Notes under the pieces: generated by a model | Databases searched by the model: none | Seen by the model: only the letters and a program-made list of their open reading frames with translations | What the model was told of the DNA's origin: nothing | Shown: positions 1 to 10,981 of the stretch, piece by piece | Layout: each line of letters begins with the position of its first letter | Numbering within the stretch: the first letter of the stretch is position 1 | Made by a program: the position numbers and the translations under genes | NCBI GenBank assembly: GCA_015956445.1 | Contig: WIUZ02000030.1 | Span: forward strand, 62,001 to 126,000 | From: Thelephora terrestris | Taxonomy: Eukaryota; Basidiomycota; Agaricomycetes; Thelephorales; Thelephoraceae | Length of the DNA stretch: 64,000 bases | Direction of reading: 5' to 3'

Positions 1-1064
1 GGACCCGTAAGCTGTTTTTGGTGGTCTTCGGAGAAGCGGCCATGAGACAATTCGCTGTTGCCGAGTTAGGGATTGCGGAGGACGACTCGAGGGGATTCCG
101 CTTACTTCATTTTCTTCATGACGGTCTTGAACATGACACCCGTTCCAAGTCTCGCTCCTCGCAGGTACTTTTGTGCCTTCGTTGATAACAAGATTCGCCA
201 CTCTCCGAATCCCTCTACAATATCGAAGCACAGGGAGGCCCTAATCGATTCGGCTATGGGCCCTGCCGCTGTGATTCCTGACTCTTCGAGTTGGCGCTTG
301 AATAGATCTGACACCGTAGCTTGCCTTAGGAAGTGTAGGAAGACCTAAAATCGGGTAAGTGTTTCAAGGTAAGCCTGAGGGACAGGGATACACGCACCCC
401 CAGTATATCCTTCAGTCGAAGTAGGATATCATCATACACTGTGCGGACTTCGTGGTAAGTCGTTGGTACTGGAATCCCTGCACAGTAGAAGGGATCTGGA
501 TCGAGTCGTAACTTCCTCGCCGATGCTTTCGGCTTTTTACGGCCGGTTGGAAGCACGTTTACATCAATTGAAGCTCGGTCTATGCATCCATCAAGTTCCT
601 TGATTGCATCCAGAGACAAGCCAATTTTCCTTCGAAACCCCCTGAGCTCATTACGTTGTTCCGCTGGTACCACAGTTTCTGCAGGTGTCAAGGAGGAGGA
701 TAGTTGTTTGAGGAGTTTGATGCCCAACGCCTCCGTCATATTGGGCTCGTCGGGTGTGGGGAACCGGGCAATAACCCACTTCGCTAATTTCTCGAAGTGT
801 TGGTTATCCAAGGCTAGAGGAACAGAGTTTGATGAGACGCATTGTAAGTACAAGCGAACGGAACGTACTCGACATGGTGTACTCAAAAACGTTAGGGCGA
901 CGACTGAGCTCCGCAATCATATGCATTATTGAGGAATCATCGTGATAACAGACCCTTTCAATCGAGCACAGGGCAATTTGAAGCCCGCCTCGGGTCGTCA
1001 ACGCATCCGGTTCAAGGAGATCGGTGTCGAAACTTTGCGGGGAGGATGGACGTTTTCGCGGCAT
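1..1064 (-). CDS. TRANK1/UvrD-like P-loop helicase, 5' end (partial)
   Basis: N-terminal part of a large basidiomycete P-loop/UvrD-like protein of the TRANK1 type; the gene runs off the left edge. Model: exons 1064-869, 813-398, 344-106 and 11-1, with introns of 55, 53 and 94 bp whose phases agree. The recognisable part is the third exon: a block reading FDIVEGFGEWRILLSTKAQK followed by MFKTVMKKM. This block precedes the conserved region of this family in Agaricomycetes, as I remember those sequences. The helicase motifs themselves lie outside the window, so function is inferred from that block only. The start at 1064 (MPRKRPSS) is the second in-frame Met; 1094 is possible. The last intron acceptor at 12-14 is the least certain splice site. 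The role of this family in fungi is not established. Confidence 0.6.
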
Positions 1065-1776
1065 GATATGAGTGAGACGAAGATTGGCCGCCACACTTTC
1101 TCGACTTGGAGCGTGGTTTGGTAAATTGGGCGCTCAGATTTACAGATAGGTATACTAGAAAGGTCGACCACGTTGCCTGAATTTCATACATGGATGAAGC
1201 GCGCATGATTCCGACTCCCGCGACGTAGCAGCGACCGTCGTTGATCATGTTATGACTGTAAGCCGCTCCTAGTCGTTCGAAGCTTCTTGAGCACGGAGAA
1301 GAATAAAGCGAGACGGGCAGCTCTGGGCAGAGGGGAAAGAGGCCTCGGAAGATGCCGAGGTCCGAGGCATGGAGGAGCTGCACGTGAGCTTCTTCCATCG
1401 CTAAACATCTCACTGGTAACCCTTGGTAACCCCGGCAATGGACTGAAAATGCCTACCTTCGCGAGTAACCGTTCATGCCCCCCCAGCCGAGGATCTTCTG
1501 CCTTCTTACGTTCCCTCAAGTTAACCCAATCAAATATCCTAGCCATCGTTATGTAAAGGGTGCTTGAAGTGTATCAAACATGGGGGTACATAAGTACGCG
1601 AAAGCGCGGGCTAGTTCTTCATCAAACAAGCGACTTCAGGCGTAAACGCCTAAACAGCCAGGATGAGCGCACGAGCTCAGCGTTTGTTATGACGTGTGAA
1701 AAGAAAAGAGATATTTACCATCGGATTTGCCAAGGTTGTAGAGTTGGGCGAAAAATCTGATTGTTGCGTTGAGACC
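1065..1776. other. Intergenic, no gene seen
   Basis: About 700 bases between the helicase start and the end of the repeat-peptide gene. Open frames here are short, overlap each other and show no intron logic or family resemblance. Presumably it holds the helicase promoter and the 3' end of the peptide gene. Just past the stop of the peptide gene (1760-1776) the DNA still resembles the start of a further repeat unit. Confidence 0.5.
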
Positions 1777-2398
1777 TCATTTAGGTCCGTATCCCTGTCC
1801 GCCGCTAGCCTCCCCCTGGCCTTGTAAAAATTGGTCATTGAGGAGATTAGATATTTGGTTCGTCAACGAGTCGAGATCCTGCCTCTTGAGGCCAGGGAGA
1901 GCGACGCTGACATGGCCATCGGAGCCGAGATTTACAGCCGCGGAGGCAGGGTCCGCCACCGGCTCGTTCGCGTCGAGACCTCGCTTAGATCCGTGCCCTT
2001 GTTCGTTGCTGACCTCCCCCTGACCTTGCGAAAGTTGGTTGAGGAGATTGGAGATTTGGGTAGCCACGGAGTCGAAATCCTGCCTCTTGAGACCCGGGAG
2101 AGCGATGCCGACGTCGCTGGTGGAGCCGAGGTCGACATCTACCGAGGCTCTCTTGAGAAGGATGCCAAAGTCGAGGTTGGCGACAAGATCCGAGGATGGC
2201 TCCCTCTTCGAAAAGGTGTCTGGGAAAGGCTGGATCTTGACTGGCCCTGGGCCAAACTCGATCGGTACGCCTTGGGGTGTGCGGTCAGCGAGATGGAAGC
2301 GTTGGAGAACGGGGTGGGGACGTACGATAGTCAGCGACGGGAGCTGCGTTGACGAAAGTGGCGAAGGCGAACAGAAAGAGGGCGGATTTGGCGAACAT
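1777..2398 (-). CDS. Secreted Kex2-type repeat peptide precursor
   Basis: Predicted 188-residue secreted protein; exons 2398-2326 and 2270-1777, one 55 bp intron with a CTGAC branch site. Residues 1-18 are a clear signal peptide (MFAKSALFLFAFATFVNA). The rest carries five Lys-Arg sites (in FSKR, LLKR, GLKR, GSKR, GLKR) that would release five segments. Two of them are variants of QD(F/L)DS..TQISNLLN followed by a Gly/Gln-rich tail, and two end in GIALPGLKR or SVALPGLKR, so the protein is an imperfect tandem duplication. There is no cysteine-rich or enzymatic domain. This architecture is the one known for fungal kexin-processed proteins (Ustilago Rep1-like, mating-pheromone-like, KEPs). Processing by Kex2 and the role of the peptides are inference. 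A TATAAAAAA lies about 155 bp upstream. The last repeat ends Lys-stop where the earlier unit has Lys-Arg. Confidence 0.75.
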
Positions 2399-2552
2399 GT
2401 CGGAAGGAGATGTGGATGGTTAGGATAATGAAGATGACTGGTCGTAAGAAGGCACCGGGCCCTAAGAACTAAAATATTGGTGGTGAGAAGAAGACGAAGG
2501 GGAGCCGTGCTCGCACTGCTGGCCTGGGAGAAACCTGGTGCTGGCTGAGGGG

Positions 2553-2561
2553 TTTTTTATA
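2553..2561 (-). promoter_or_regulatory. TATA box of the repeat-peptide gene
   Basis: TATAAAAAA on the minus strand, about 155 bp upstream of the ATG at 2398. The spacing suits a fungal core promoter with a leader of roughly 100 bases. A strong TATA is typical of regulated, highly expressed secreted-protein genes. Confidence 0.5.
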
Positions 2562-2989
2562 CTATTTCGAGAGGCAGCGGGCGGGCGTTTCGAGCTACCC
2601 CTCCGTGGGCAGGATCATGATGGTCAGGATGATCGTTTGAGAGTCAGCGGGATGCTGTGAATTGAGTTTCTGGTGGGCGAGGCATGAAAGCGCTTCGCCT
2701 GGGGTCAGACGTTTCGCTGGGATGTGGCAGTTCTCTTGTGATGGACCCGGGGAAGAGATCGAGTGAACGAATGATTGACGCTGATCATTACGATGCACAC
2801 AGCGTTTATTGATGGATTCAAACGGGGCGCTGGGGACCACAACTGACAACTTACGGAGGTCGCTCATCGTCAAACGTACGTCAACAGTTAACGGTGTCAC
2901 CGCGCAAGTCAACGTCCGGGGGAAGACTTGCTGAACGGATTGGAGGCTGCCGGACCCTGCCGGTTTTCGATCACACAAGCTCAGCGCTC

Positions 2990-3480
2990 GAAGTTGAACC
3001 TTTTGGTGGCCTTGCGGCTGTGAAGTCACTGCTCTCTTTCGCACCTCGAACTCAGATCAGGTCGAATTCTTCCAAATGAGCCGCCTTGGTCGGACTAGAT
3101 GCCGGAGCGAGAGTGAACCAAATGCCGAGAAAGGCCAGGGAACCGTGGTAGATAATTTTTGTAGACGCCGGGCCATTTAGCAAAGGTCACTAAAATTTAC
3201 GTTGAAAACGACAACGATCAGATGCAACAGCCTGAGTGGGTCGAGCTCAAATGCCGTTGGCGAGGCGCCCATTCTCTTGCAACCCAAGTATGGTAAGGCT
3301 TGCTGGCGCTGACATTGATCATATAAAGTGGTTCCTTCGAGCGCATGCCATCTGAGATTTACTGGCAACTCGCCCTTGCATCCCCCCATTCTTCGTCACG
3401 ACCCGCAGTTCAGTGTTGTGATGGAACGATATCCGTGGACAGAAGTATTTCTCCTCATGCTCCTTCAACAGGCGAAAGAA
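2990..3480 (+). pseudogene. Decayed copy of PIG-U exon 1 plus wax synthase 5' end
   Basis: This stretch is a diverged copy of about 5645-6175. Its left part (about 2998-3065) still translates to GLAAVKSLLSFAP, matching the start of PIG-U ([13 protein letters not shown] at 9.4 kb). Its right part (about 3345-3480) matches the 5' end of the wax synthase gene, including a block reading RYPWTEVFLL after a start-like Met, then breaks off after about 15 codons where the similarity ends. No downstream acyltransferase sequence follows, so it is a truncated duplicate. It lies just beyond the 3' end of the minus-strand membrane-protein gene (stop at 3549). Confidence 0.65.
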
Positions 3481-3548
3481 ATCATCCGTATGAGGGATGT
3501 AAAACAAGAGTCACAGCCACAACGTGACCTTTTAAATTTTAAGCCCCG

Positions 3549-4848
3549 TCATAATGGAACTTCCTCAATAGCAGTGCCCGACCCAGCACCGGACTCGCCA
3601 GGAACCTCCACGTGTGTATCCATCGAACTCGTGGCATATCCATCAGGGAGGGTCTCATCACCACCCGTCGACTCCTCTTGGCTCCCAAAGTGAAGCGAAC
3701 TGATGTTACCAGAGGCAATGGCCTCGCTCGTCAACGCCCTCTGGTTGGCAACTCGTAGAATGATGAGGAGCGGAGAGATTACCTGTTCGTCATCCTGATT
3801 AGACAGCATCTGGACGTTGCGGTGCGACGAACCTGAGTCTCCACAAGCATTGAGCTGAACGTATATTCAAGGGCACTCCCGGCGCCCCACGGTCCAAGAT
3901 ATAGCAGAGAAGCAACGGTGTAGAGGGCACAGGACTCGACGAGGATGGTGACGATGGCCTCGTACACTCCGCTAGCTCCCGCTGAAGCCCCCATGGCCTT
4001 TCGGATGTTCCTCCTGTGAACGACGAGTCGTACGACGATCATGGATGTGAGGATGACGTTGAGCGAAACGGAAATCGTGAAGTATGAAAGTCCGGCGTTG
4101 ATAGTTGGAGCGTTCGAGAGCTCCGGTTGGACGGTTTGGTACATGAACCTGATTCCAGTCGCTACATCGATGATGTTAGTCAGGTGTCACTGTTGACTTG
4201 CAGAGGACCCGAACGCGCACCGAAACAGGCTAGATACACCAAGAAGGGGAAGGCGATGACCCAGTAGTTCTTGGCATAAACAATGAAGCAACGATAGAGC
4301 TGGAGGTGCGGCAAATGTTAGAGGTCTGGATGGCTCAGTCAAAATGGGACTCGCCAAAAAGCCATCTGCTAGCCATTCATTCAAGAGGTACATAGCATTG
4401 GGAACATATGATACTGCCGCGTCATTTGTACTGAACAGGTATCCGAGAGGTCCAGGAAGTGACACCTGGTCAACACCTCCAGAGAACTCTCGATTGTCAA
4501 CGAAGCAAAGGGACGAAAGGTCGAGGCCAATCGCGGTAGCTATAGTCACAAATGTGAACGTAGCCACGGCGTGGACCACAAGACCCCACTTGACACCCCC
4601 TCTTCCGTGGTTGGCGGGGTTGAGCAACGCGCCCATGCATTGGAAAAACAGAACGATGACGATTCCTAGAACGACGGATTGAATAAATGACGTGAACGCA
4701 GATAGGTGGACACACGAGTCAACGCACCATAGAATATTGAGCCTAAGAGAGGTCCAGCAAACGTCACTTTCTCTGCAAAGTGCAAGAAGAGTGGGATCTG
4801 CGGAGCATTGGGGTTATTGGACCAGGGCTCTTCTGAGGGGTCAGACAT
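3549..4848 (-). CDS. Multi-pass (about 7 TM) membrane protein, Agaricomycete family
   Basis: 357-residue integral membrane protein; exons 4848-4728, 4665-4355, 4299-4221, 4161-3833 and 3782-3549, all phases consistent. The order of motifs (LLGSIFYGIVIVLFF, GGVKWGLVVH, CFVDNREF, LLNEWLADGFL, YRCFIVYAKNYWVIAFP, LEYTFSSMLVETQ, SPLLIILRVANQRALT) is that of a large uncharacterised basidiomycete membrane family with about seven segments. The C-terminal 60 residues are hydrophilic and acidic. Intron 2 (4354-4300) starts with GC (GCGAGT) rather than GT; phase and family alignment require it. Function is unknown; a receptor-like role is often guessed for such proteins but nothing here shows it. Confidence 0.85.
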
Positions 4849-5560
4849 GGTTCGGGCGTGTGCAACGTTCTGGCAGAGGGCGGGGCAAAGGAGCCACCTC
4901 AGAAGTTTGTGAAGGAGGTGAAGAGGGTCGACAGGTTATAAACACCCCAGGGTCCAATCCAAAGATAGGTGATACATGATCCATATCGACATATGAACAT
5001 GAGTAATTGGCGGGGCGACAAGTTCTTCGATCAAAACAACACTTCTCAGGCCTCGCGGCCCTGCAGGGGAAGCGCTCAGGGGTTTTCCCACCCGGCGTGA
5101 GTGCAAACAAGACGTCGCAGTTGCTGTGCTGAGTCTCTGCATTCCAGGTCTTCATCGGCACCCTCGCGGGAAAGTCAAGTCAAGTACGTGGCAGCACACG
5201 ACCTTTACCCATGGGTCACAAATCCCTGCTCTCTCGCTACGGTACCGCCTGGATTGCGATTGGCAGAGAAAGGGAACGTCTATCTTCTCACCATTCCGAT
5301 AACTTTGATGGTTCGTCAAACTCAAGAACCTATGCACATCAAACCAGGCCGCTCGTATTGTATGAACTCTGAAGCAAAGTACGTTATGCAGGGTCGACAT
5401 GCGCCTGATATCATCCTGAATAACAAACTGAGTTCCTCCTATCACTTAACTTATATTTGTTTCTGGTGTTACACCAAGTAGGCTGCAAGTTATGTGGATG
5501 GAACGTCGGGCCGATTGATTTTACACACCAATCTCCGGCTGCCTTGCTCGCGGGTGAGCG
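4849..5560. other. Intergenic, no gene seen
   Basis: Upstream region of the membrane-protein gene. Open frames are short and overlapping without splice logic. No repeats or RNA genes recognised. Confidence 0.45.
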
Positions 5561-5564
5561 CTAG

Positions 5565-5760
5565 AAAGCCAGACGGCCAACATCCCCCAAGACGAGCAAA
5601 GAGTGATTGACACAAGCCTCCGACGACGTCCAATACCACTGCAAATACAGCCGCATCGGAGATGTGAACCTTTTGGTGGCCTTGTAGCTGCAAGGCCACT
5701 GCTCTTTTTTGCGCCTCTGCCAGATCAGTTCAAATTCTTACAAATGAACTACCTTGGTCG
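5565..5760 (+). pseudogene. Relic of PIG-U exon 1
   Basis: About 5660-5750 translates to GLVAARPLLFFAPLPDQFKF, nearly the same as [20 protein letters not shown] at the start of the real PIG-U gene (about 9405-9465). DNA similarity extends some 80-100 bases upstream, into the region next to the PIG-U start. No further PIG-U exons follow; instead the wax synthase gene begins about 400 bases later. A start codon equivalent is not kept (the homologous ATG position reads GTG). It is an exon-scale duplicate, better preserved than the relic at about 3.0 kb. Confidence 0.7.
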
Positions 5761-6128
5761 GACTAGATGATGGAGCGAGAGTGAACCGTGAAAATTGTAC
5801 CGAGAAAGGCCAGGGAACAGGATAGATAAGTAGGTGATCGTGAGCCGTAATACGTGGTCTGCTTGAGGAGACCAAAAATTTACGTGGAAATTCAAAAAGA
5901 CAACGATCAGAGGCATGGTTGGTCGAGCTCAAATGCCGTTGGCGATGTGCCCATTCTCTTGCAACTCGTCATCGATTCATCGCTCGCGGGCCAAGTATGC
6001 CGCTTTGGCGCTCATGATTGCAGGTGTCGTTGATCACATAAAATCCTTCGAGCGCATGCCATCTGGGATTTACCAACTCGCCCTTGCATCCCCTCATTCT
6101 TCGTCACGACCCGCAGTTCAGTGTTGCG

Positions 6129-7471
6129 ATGGGACGATACCCGTGGACAGAAGTCTTTCTCCTCGAGCTCCTTCGCATCCTCGTTTTCTACCCAACGCGT
6201 CACCGTGTTTACCGGCTCCTCATTCTCGCCGCCATGATCTACCTCGCAGCCCAAATCTACCTAACGCCGGAAGTCACCGATCCGCTTTCGATTACCTACA
6301 CCGTCGGCGGCACGATCCCTCTCGCCTTCGCATACGCCGCCCACGTTCTGTATGGGCAGGGGCCCTTCCCTGATCACTGGAGACGCGTTCGCGACGAGGT
6401 CCACGCCGAAGCCGATGCAGACCGCTTGGATAACCTACCGTCGAATTTCTCATTCGTGAAGAAGCTTTGGTGGATGCTCGACCTCGCGTACAGCATCCGA
6501 ATGATTGGATGGGTTCAAGAACCACGAGACTCCCTACCGTCCCGCCCGCCACCCTCGCGCCAAACGTTCTTCTGGAAGACCTTCTTGAAACTCATCGTCA
6601 ACCTCGCCATCGTGGATCTCACCACCATAGTTTTCGCTCAAAGCCCAGCGTTCGACTCCCGCGTGCACGATCCTTCCGACGGCCCAGAGACGTACCTCGC
6701 CGCGGTCCCGCTCCCGCACCGTGCGCCTTACATCCTGGCGCTCGCCCTTATGATGGCATGCGGGTTCAGCGCCGTTCACAACCTTATGGCTTTAACGTGC
6801 GTCGGTATCGGTCGCTCGAGCCCCACGCTGTGGCCAGACATCGGGGGACGCTGGGAAGATTCGTACACCCTTCGCAAATTCTGGGGGTACGTAAACCGAG
6901 CGACCTCCCGCTCCCATCATCCATTGACAAAACATATCTCAGTCGAACGTGGCACCAACGTATGCGACTGGTACGATCGCTCGTTCTGTTCCCCCGTATA
7001 TTCTGAACGACTTGAGCGGTTTAGACGGTCGCGGGGCTAGGAAAGCTCGTCGCGAACAAAACTTTGAAATTCCCCCGCGGTACCAAAAGATCATCCTACG
7101 TTCAACTCTATCTCGCCTTCTTCCTATCAGGGATCTTCCACTTCGCCGGCGATTTCATGTACGAGAAACGGTTCGTATCCCGCTCCTTCAAATTCTTCCT
7201 TCTCCAAGCCGTCGCCATAACCTTCGAAGACTTCGTTCTCTCTCTCGCGAAGCGTTACCTACCACAAAGTGGAATCGAGTCCAAGCTGAGGGACGCTGGT
7301 TGGTCTTGGCTAGAAGTGGTCGTAAGGGTCGTGGGTTATTGCTGGGTGATCCTATGGTTTTGTTTGACGGTTCCGGTGTGGATGGACGAATCCAGCGCCG
7401 CAGGGTTCGGTATCGCCAACAGAGGGCCCATCGCTCAGTTCTTAATGGATACATGGAAAAAGCGGGTGTGA
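6129..7471 (+). CDS. Wax synthase-like membrane-bound O-acyltransferase
   Basis: 410-residue membrane acyltransferase of the fungal wax-synthase domain family (MBOAT_2 type). These enzymes move acyl or acetyl groups from CoA to alcohols or terpenoids in the ER membrane; the substrate here is unknown. Exons 6129-6886, 6943-6970 and 7025-7471; introns of 56 and 54 bp. The middle exon is only 28 nt and carries the family signature RTWHQ (His257, expected catalytic), preceded by LWPDIGGRWEDSYTLRKFWG. Several hydrophobic segments: around residues 16-40, 52-75, 155-175, 200-225 and three near the C terminus. The Met at 6129 is chosen because the preceding 15 residues (from 6084) look untypical; 6084 remains possible. 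Related genes often sit in terpenoid clusters, but no terpene synthase is visible nearby. Confidence 0.85.
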
Positions 7472-7670
7472 CTCGAGCGATATATCTGTGCATCTAGTTG
7501 TATTGTTATCGTGTTTTGGGCCGTGACCTAGTCCTCCCTTAGAATACACCTTTGTTCCCCATGTGGCGAGGTCCGTCGGGGCGAGAAACACGCACTCGCA
7601 ATACTAGATTGAAAGCAAGTATGGCACGATCACGGCCAGCGTACACATATCGGCGATGAAACACAGCAAA

Positions 7671-9191
7671 CTAATCCCAGTCTGCACCAAAAAGGAACCG
7701 AACAGTCCCCTCGTTCCTACCAAGACCCTCGCTAATGGCCGGTTCACCGCCTGGTCCCTCGCCAGGTTGCCCATTCCCCTGACCATACCCCCAGTTGTTG
7801 TTGTTATTGTTGTGGTAATTTGAAGATAACCCGGTCCTGTTATGCCCCGGTACGAATGCGGTCAACGATGCTCTTGGCGGCCGCTCAGCTTCTCGATCTC
7901 GCATGGCGATCTTCAGCCGCATTAGTTGGTCTGATTTAAACGGTAGACTCGTCGTTAGGTGTTGTGGATGAGGTTGAGAGGAATGAGAGAGGTGACGGGG
8001 TGGGGACGATGGGGTACTAGGAGAAGTGTTTGCCGAGGGTGCCCCTGATGCGGGGCTTTGACCGACCTGCACGAAGAGGTCTATGATCTCGTGTGCGATC
8101 TCTGCAACACCGAACGTGTCAGATTGTTGTGGTGAGGAAGATGCTCAGCGTACGCTCTAGATGATTCGCGTCGATGGTGAACTGCTCTTCCCATTCTCCA
8201 CCTTGTGTTAACAACGATATCAGTTGTAGTGGTGTCATCGCCTCTTGCTGGAAAGTTTGGGACGTGGGTGGTGGGGGTTGTTCAAAGGTCGTCAACAACG
8301 CGGCGAGATATAGGCATCCCAAGGCTACGGTGTGAGGAGGGTACATCAGTGGCACGTGTGTCCGGTATGCATCGACGGCAAGACGCCACGCAAATTTCGT
8401 GAGCAGCTTCGAGACTGGATAGCGGAGGGGTAAGAGGGCAACAAAAACCAGGCGAAGTTGAGAGGGACCAACCATTGAAATACCTCCCAAACTTGATGAC
8501 GAACGGGAAAGCCATTTTTGAGAGGAAGTTGAAACATATCGTCTCCAGAATCAGCCTCTCGATAGCAAGCAGTCTCTGCCTATCGGATTCCAGAGCCTAC
8601 CACGCCACTATGTCAGACCTACTGGAAGGGGATCTTTGACTGACCACACCTGTGGGTCCACATCCACTTCTCTGACGAGCGTCTTGGACTTGAGGGCTTT
8701 CTCAGGAAAACGAACGGCGTAAGAAGCCGTCAAGATATCTTTAGGTTTCTTGAGCGTATCGTGCATTTTCGTTGAGACGTAGAGGGCGGCAAGACAGACG
8801 TCCTGGTTGGCGATTAGTCGAAACGCATCGGGGCGAAATGGCGAGTACGACACCCACGTATGTACCAAAGTCTTTCCTTGGGAAAAACAAATGGAAGCGG
8901 TGGTACAGACTTTGAGCTGTGGCAATCGTCTTCCTTGGACTGTAACAGACGAAGATAATGAGGACACGCAGTCAAGCTGGAGGGGGTACGTGATTCCAGA
9001 CGCACTCACAATCCGATCTTTGCTCCTACTGCTTCAATAAACGTACACGCGTGCTGACGCGTCTTCTCCTCCTGCGAAATGGAGAGTTTTCCTCGCGTCT
9101 TTTCGCACAAGTCCTGGACTTGCTGAGGAGTGAAATACGGTTTGTGTAGTTTGACGGTCGAGACGGGGATTCCGATCCTAGATTCAGCCAT
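7671..9191 (-). CDS. CTK2: Cyclin of the CTD kinase type (Ctk2/cyclin K-like)
   Basis: 410-residue cyclin; exons 9191-9010, 8939-8858, 8802-8650, 8596-8473, 8414-8154 and 8101-7671, lengths in frame throughout. The first cyclin box runs through HACTFIEAVGAKIGFPRKTIATAQ and DVCLAALYVSTKMHDTLKK; the second through KFAWRLAVDAYRTHVPLMYPPHTVALGCLYLAAL. The C-terminal third is a Ser/Pro-, Asn- and Gly-rich tail with a poly-Asn run. This form (N-terminal KPYFTPQQVQDL, cyclin boxes, long disordered tail) fits transcriptional cyclins partnering a CDK that phosphorylates the RNA polymerase II CTD (CTDK-I beta / cyclin K). A cyclin T or L assignment cannot be excluded without an alignment. It is transcribed divergently from PIG-U over 192 bp. 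Confidence 0.8.
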
Positions 9192-9383
9192 CTTGTGTGC
9201 AGGGATCAGACGTGTACGGTCAGGCGAAGCCGTGGTGGTATTGACAGCCCAGGTGGCGGTCACCAATCCGAAGCGAGAGAAGGTTGGCGTGTACGGAGAT
9301 GATCACGCGGGTCAAAAGTGATCGATGTAAGACGGCCCTCTGACGAAACCGAATACGACTGCGATCACCACCGCGCCGGGGAT
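9192..9383. promoter_or_regulatory. Shared bidirectional promoter region, cyclin / PIG-U
   Basis: 192 bp separate the two divergent start codons, so both promoters must lie here or overlap the first exons. I see no TATA box. Part of this region is what was co-duplicated with PIG-U exon 1 to about 5.6 kb. Confidence 0.5.
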
Positions 9384-10981
9384 ATGGACGTCGACTTGGC
9401 TTTTGGCGGACTCGTTGCTGCGAGGCTACTGCTCGCTTTTGCACCTCTGCCAGAACAGTTCAAGTTCGACCACCTGCTGTCTTCCCCCTTGACTTCAAAC
9501 CTACGATGTAACTACCCCTTCTAAAGTTTGGATTCGAACCCGGTCGGGTTGATACGTACACCACAGTGCACGAAGGGGTTTATCTTTTTAAGAATGGCGT
9601 CGACCCATATTCGGGAGGGATATTTTACCAGGTTCGATCGACCATTCTCTCAATTACCCATGTTCACTGAACCCTCCCATCGTCGCAGTCTCCTCTTTAC
9701 TTGTCGGTGTTCTCGACCCTCCTACCACTGAACCGAGTCTCGAGTCCAGTAATTTGGACGCTGGTCGATGCGGTTAGCGCTTACGCTCTTGTTCAAACAT
9801 GGAGAGCGAGAAGTGGTGTGGGTAAATCCAAGAGAGACGCGCTGCTCGCAGCTTTGTACGTCGCAAACCTCGGCACGGACTTGTAGGGCTGACGAGGTCC
9901 TTTTCGTCAGCTACTTATTCAACCCGTATCTGTTCCTCCCATCGCTGGCTTTCTCTACATCATCGATATCCAACATGTTGCACTTGTTGAGCATTATGTT
10001 TGCCGCGCGTGGTCAGTCAACATCCAATCCTACGCGCTCCCGTCCGTAGCTCATACCACATGCCGAGTAGGAGAGACTTCTCCTGCGCTCTTCTGCCTCG
10101 CGGCACTTGTACATGTCTCCTTGTCGTCCATCTTGCTGGTGCTGCCTGTCATAATGCTCATACTCGGTCAGCCAAAGTCTGGTCTGGCTGACCCCAAACC
10201 AATCTCTATCAACTTCAAGAAAGGGAGGGCGATTGGCCTTGAATTCCTCGGCCATTTTTCAGTCCTGACCCTAACCTCGACATTGGTTTCCGGTGGATTC
10301 CAGTGGATGCGGCAAACGTGGTTTGTCGAGTGGGTTTTCAACCCCCTCTTCCCGAAACCTCGGCCGACTTGTTTTCAACAGGCTCTCGCTCCTCGATCTG
10401 ACCCCAAACCCTGGCTTATGGTGGTATTTCTTCACCGAAATGTTTGACCACTTTCGTCCATTCTTCTTGATGGCGTTTTCGGTACTCCGACATCCAGCCT
10501 GTAGCTGACGGCCGCTGATGTGAAGTTAGGTTCATCTGCTGATCTATATCGCACCTGTGTGCATCAAGTTCCAGTATGACCCACTGTATGCGGCTTTCAT
10601 ACTCACTGGCGTTCTGGGAACCGTCAAGGCTTATCCGACGCTATCAGACCCCGGCTTGTTCCTCACGATGACGTCGCTCTTTCCAGAGATACTTCCATGT
10701 AAGCGCAAATATACCTCTATGCAACCCAGTTCGTTTATCCCCGTCCATCAGATCTTCGATACCCAGTTGTGACTTCCCTCATCCACCTGCACGCTTCTCT
10801 ACTCCTTCCGTTGTTCAATCACTTGTGGTTGAGTCAAGGGACAGGTAACGCGAATTTCTTTTACGCGTCCACGCTAGTTTTCGGGATCGGTAATGGGGTG
10901 GCTCTGATGGACTGCGTATGGGCAGGGTTGAGGATTGCGTTGGGAGAAACGAAGGAAGGGTACGATGTCATACAACAGTGA
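9384..10981 (+). CDS. PIGU: GPI transamidase subunit PIG-U
   Basis: 401-residue multi-pass ER protein, a subunit of the GPI transamidase that attaches GPI anchors to secreted proteins (yeast Gab1). Eight exons: 9384-9507, 9567-9631, 9689-9855, 9911-10011, 10071-10320, 10382-10481, 10530-10698 and 10752-10981; seven introns of 48-61 bp. Family marks: [10 protein letters not shown] near residue 55, [16 protein letters not shown], the best conserved motif [20 protein letters not shown] around residues 240-260, [12 protein letters not shown], and [17 protein letters not shown] near the C terminus. Length matches the family (about 400-435). The start at 9384 gives the usual short hydrophobic N terminus; 9318 is an alternative. 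Two decayed copies of exon 1 lie upstream at about 5.65 and 3.0 kb. Confidence 0.93.

Noticed and set aside
1287-1556. Open frames on both strands at 1.25-1.55 kb
   Set aside because: Overlapping frames of low-complexity composition with no start context, splice logic or family resemblance.
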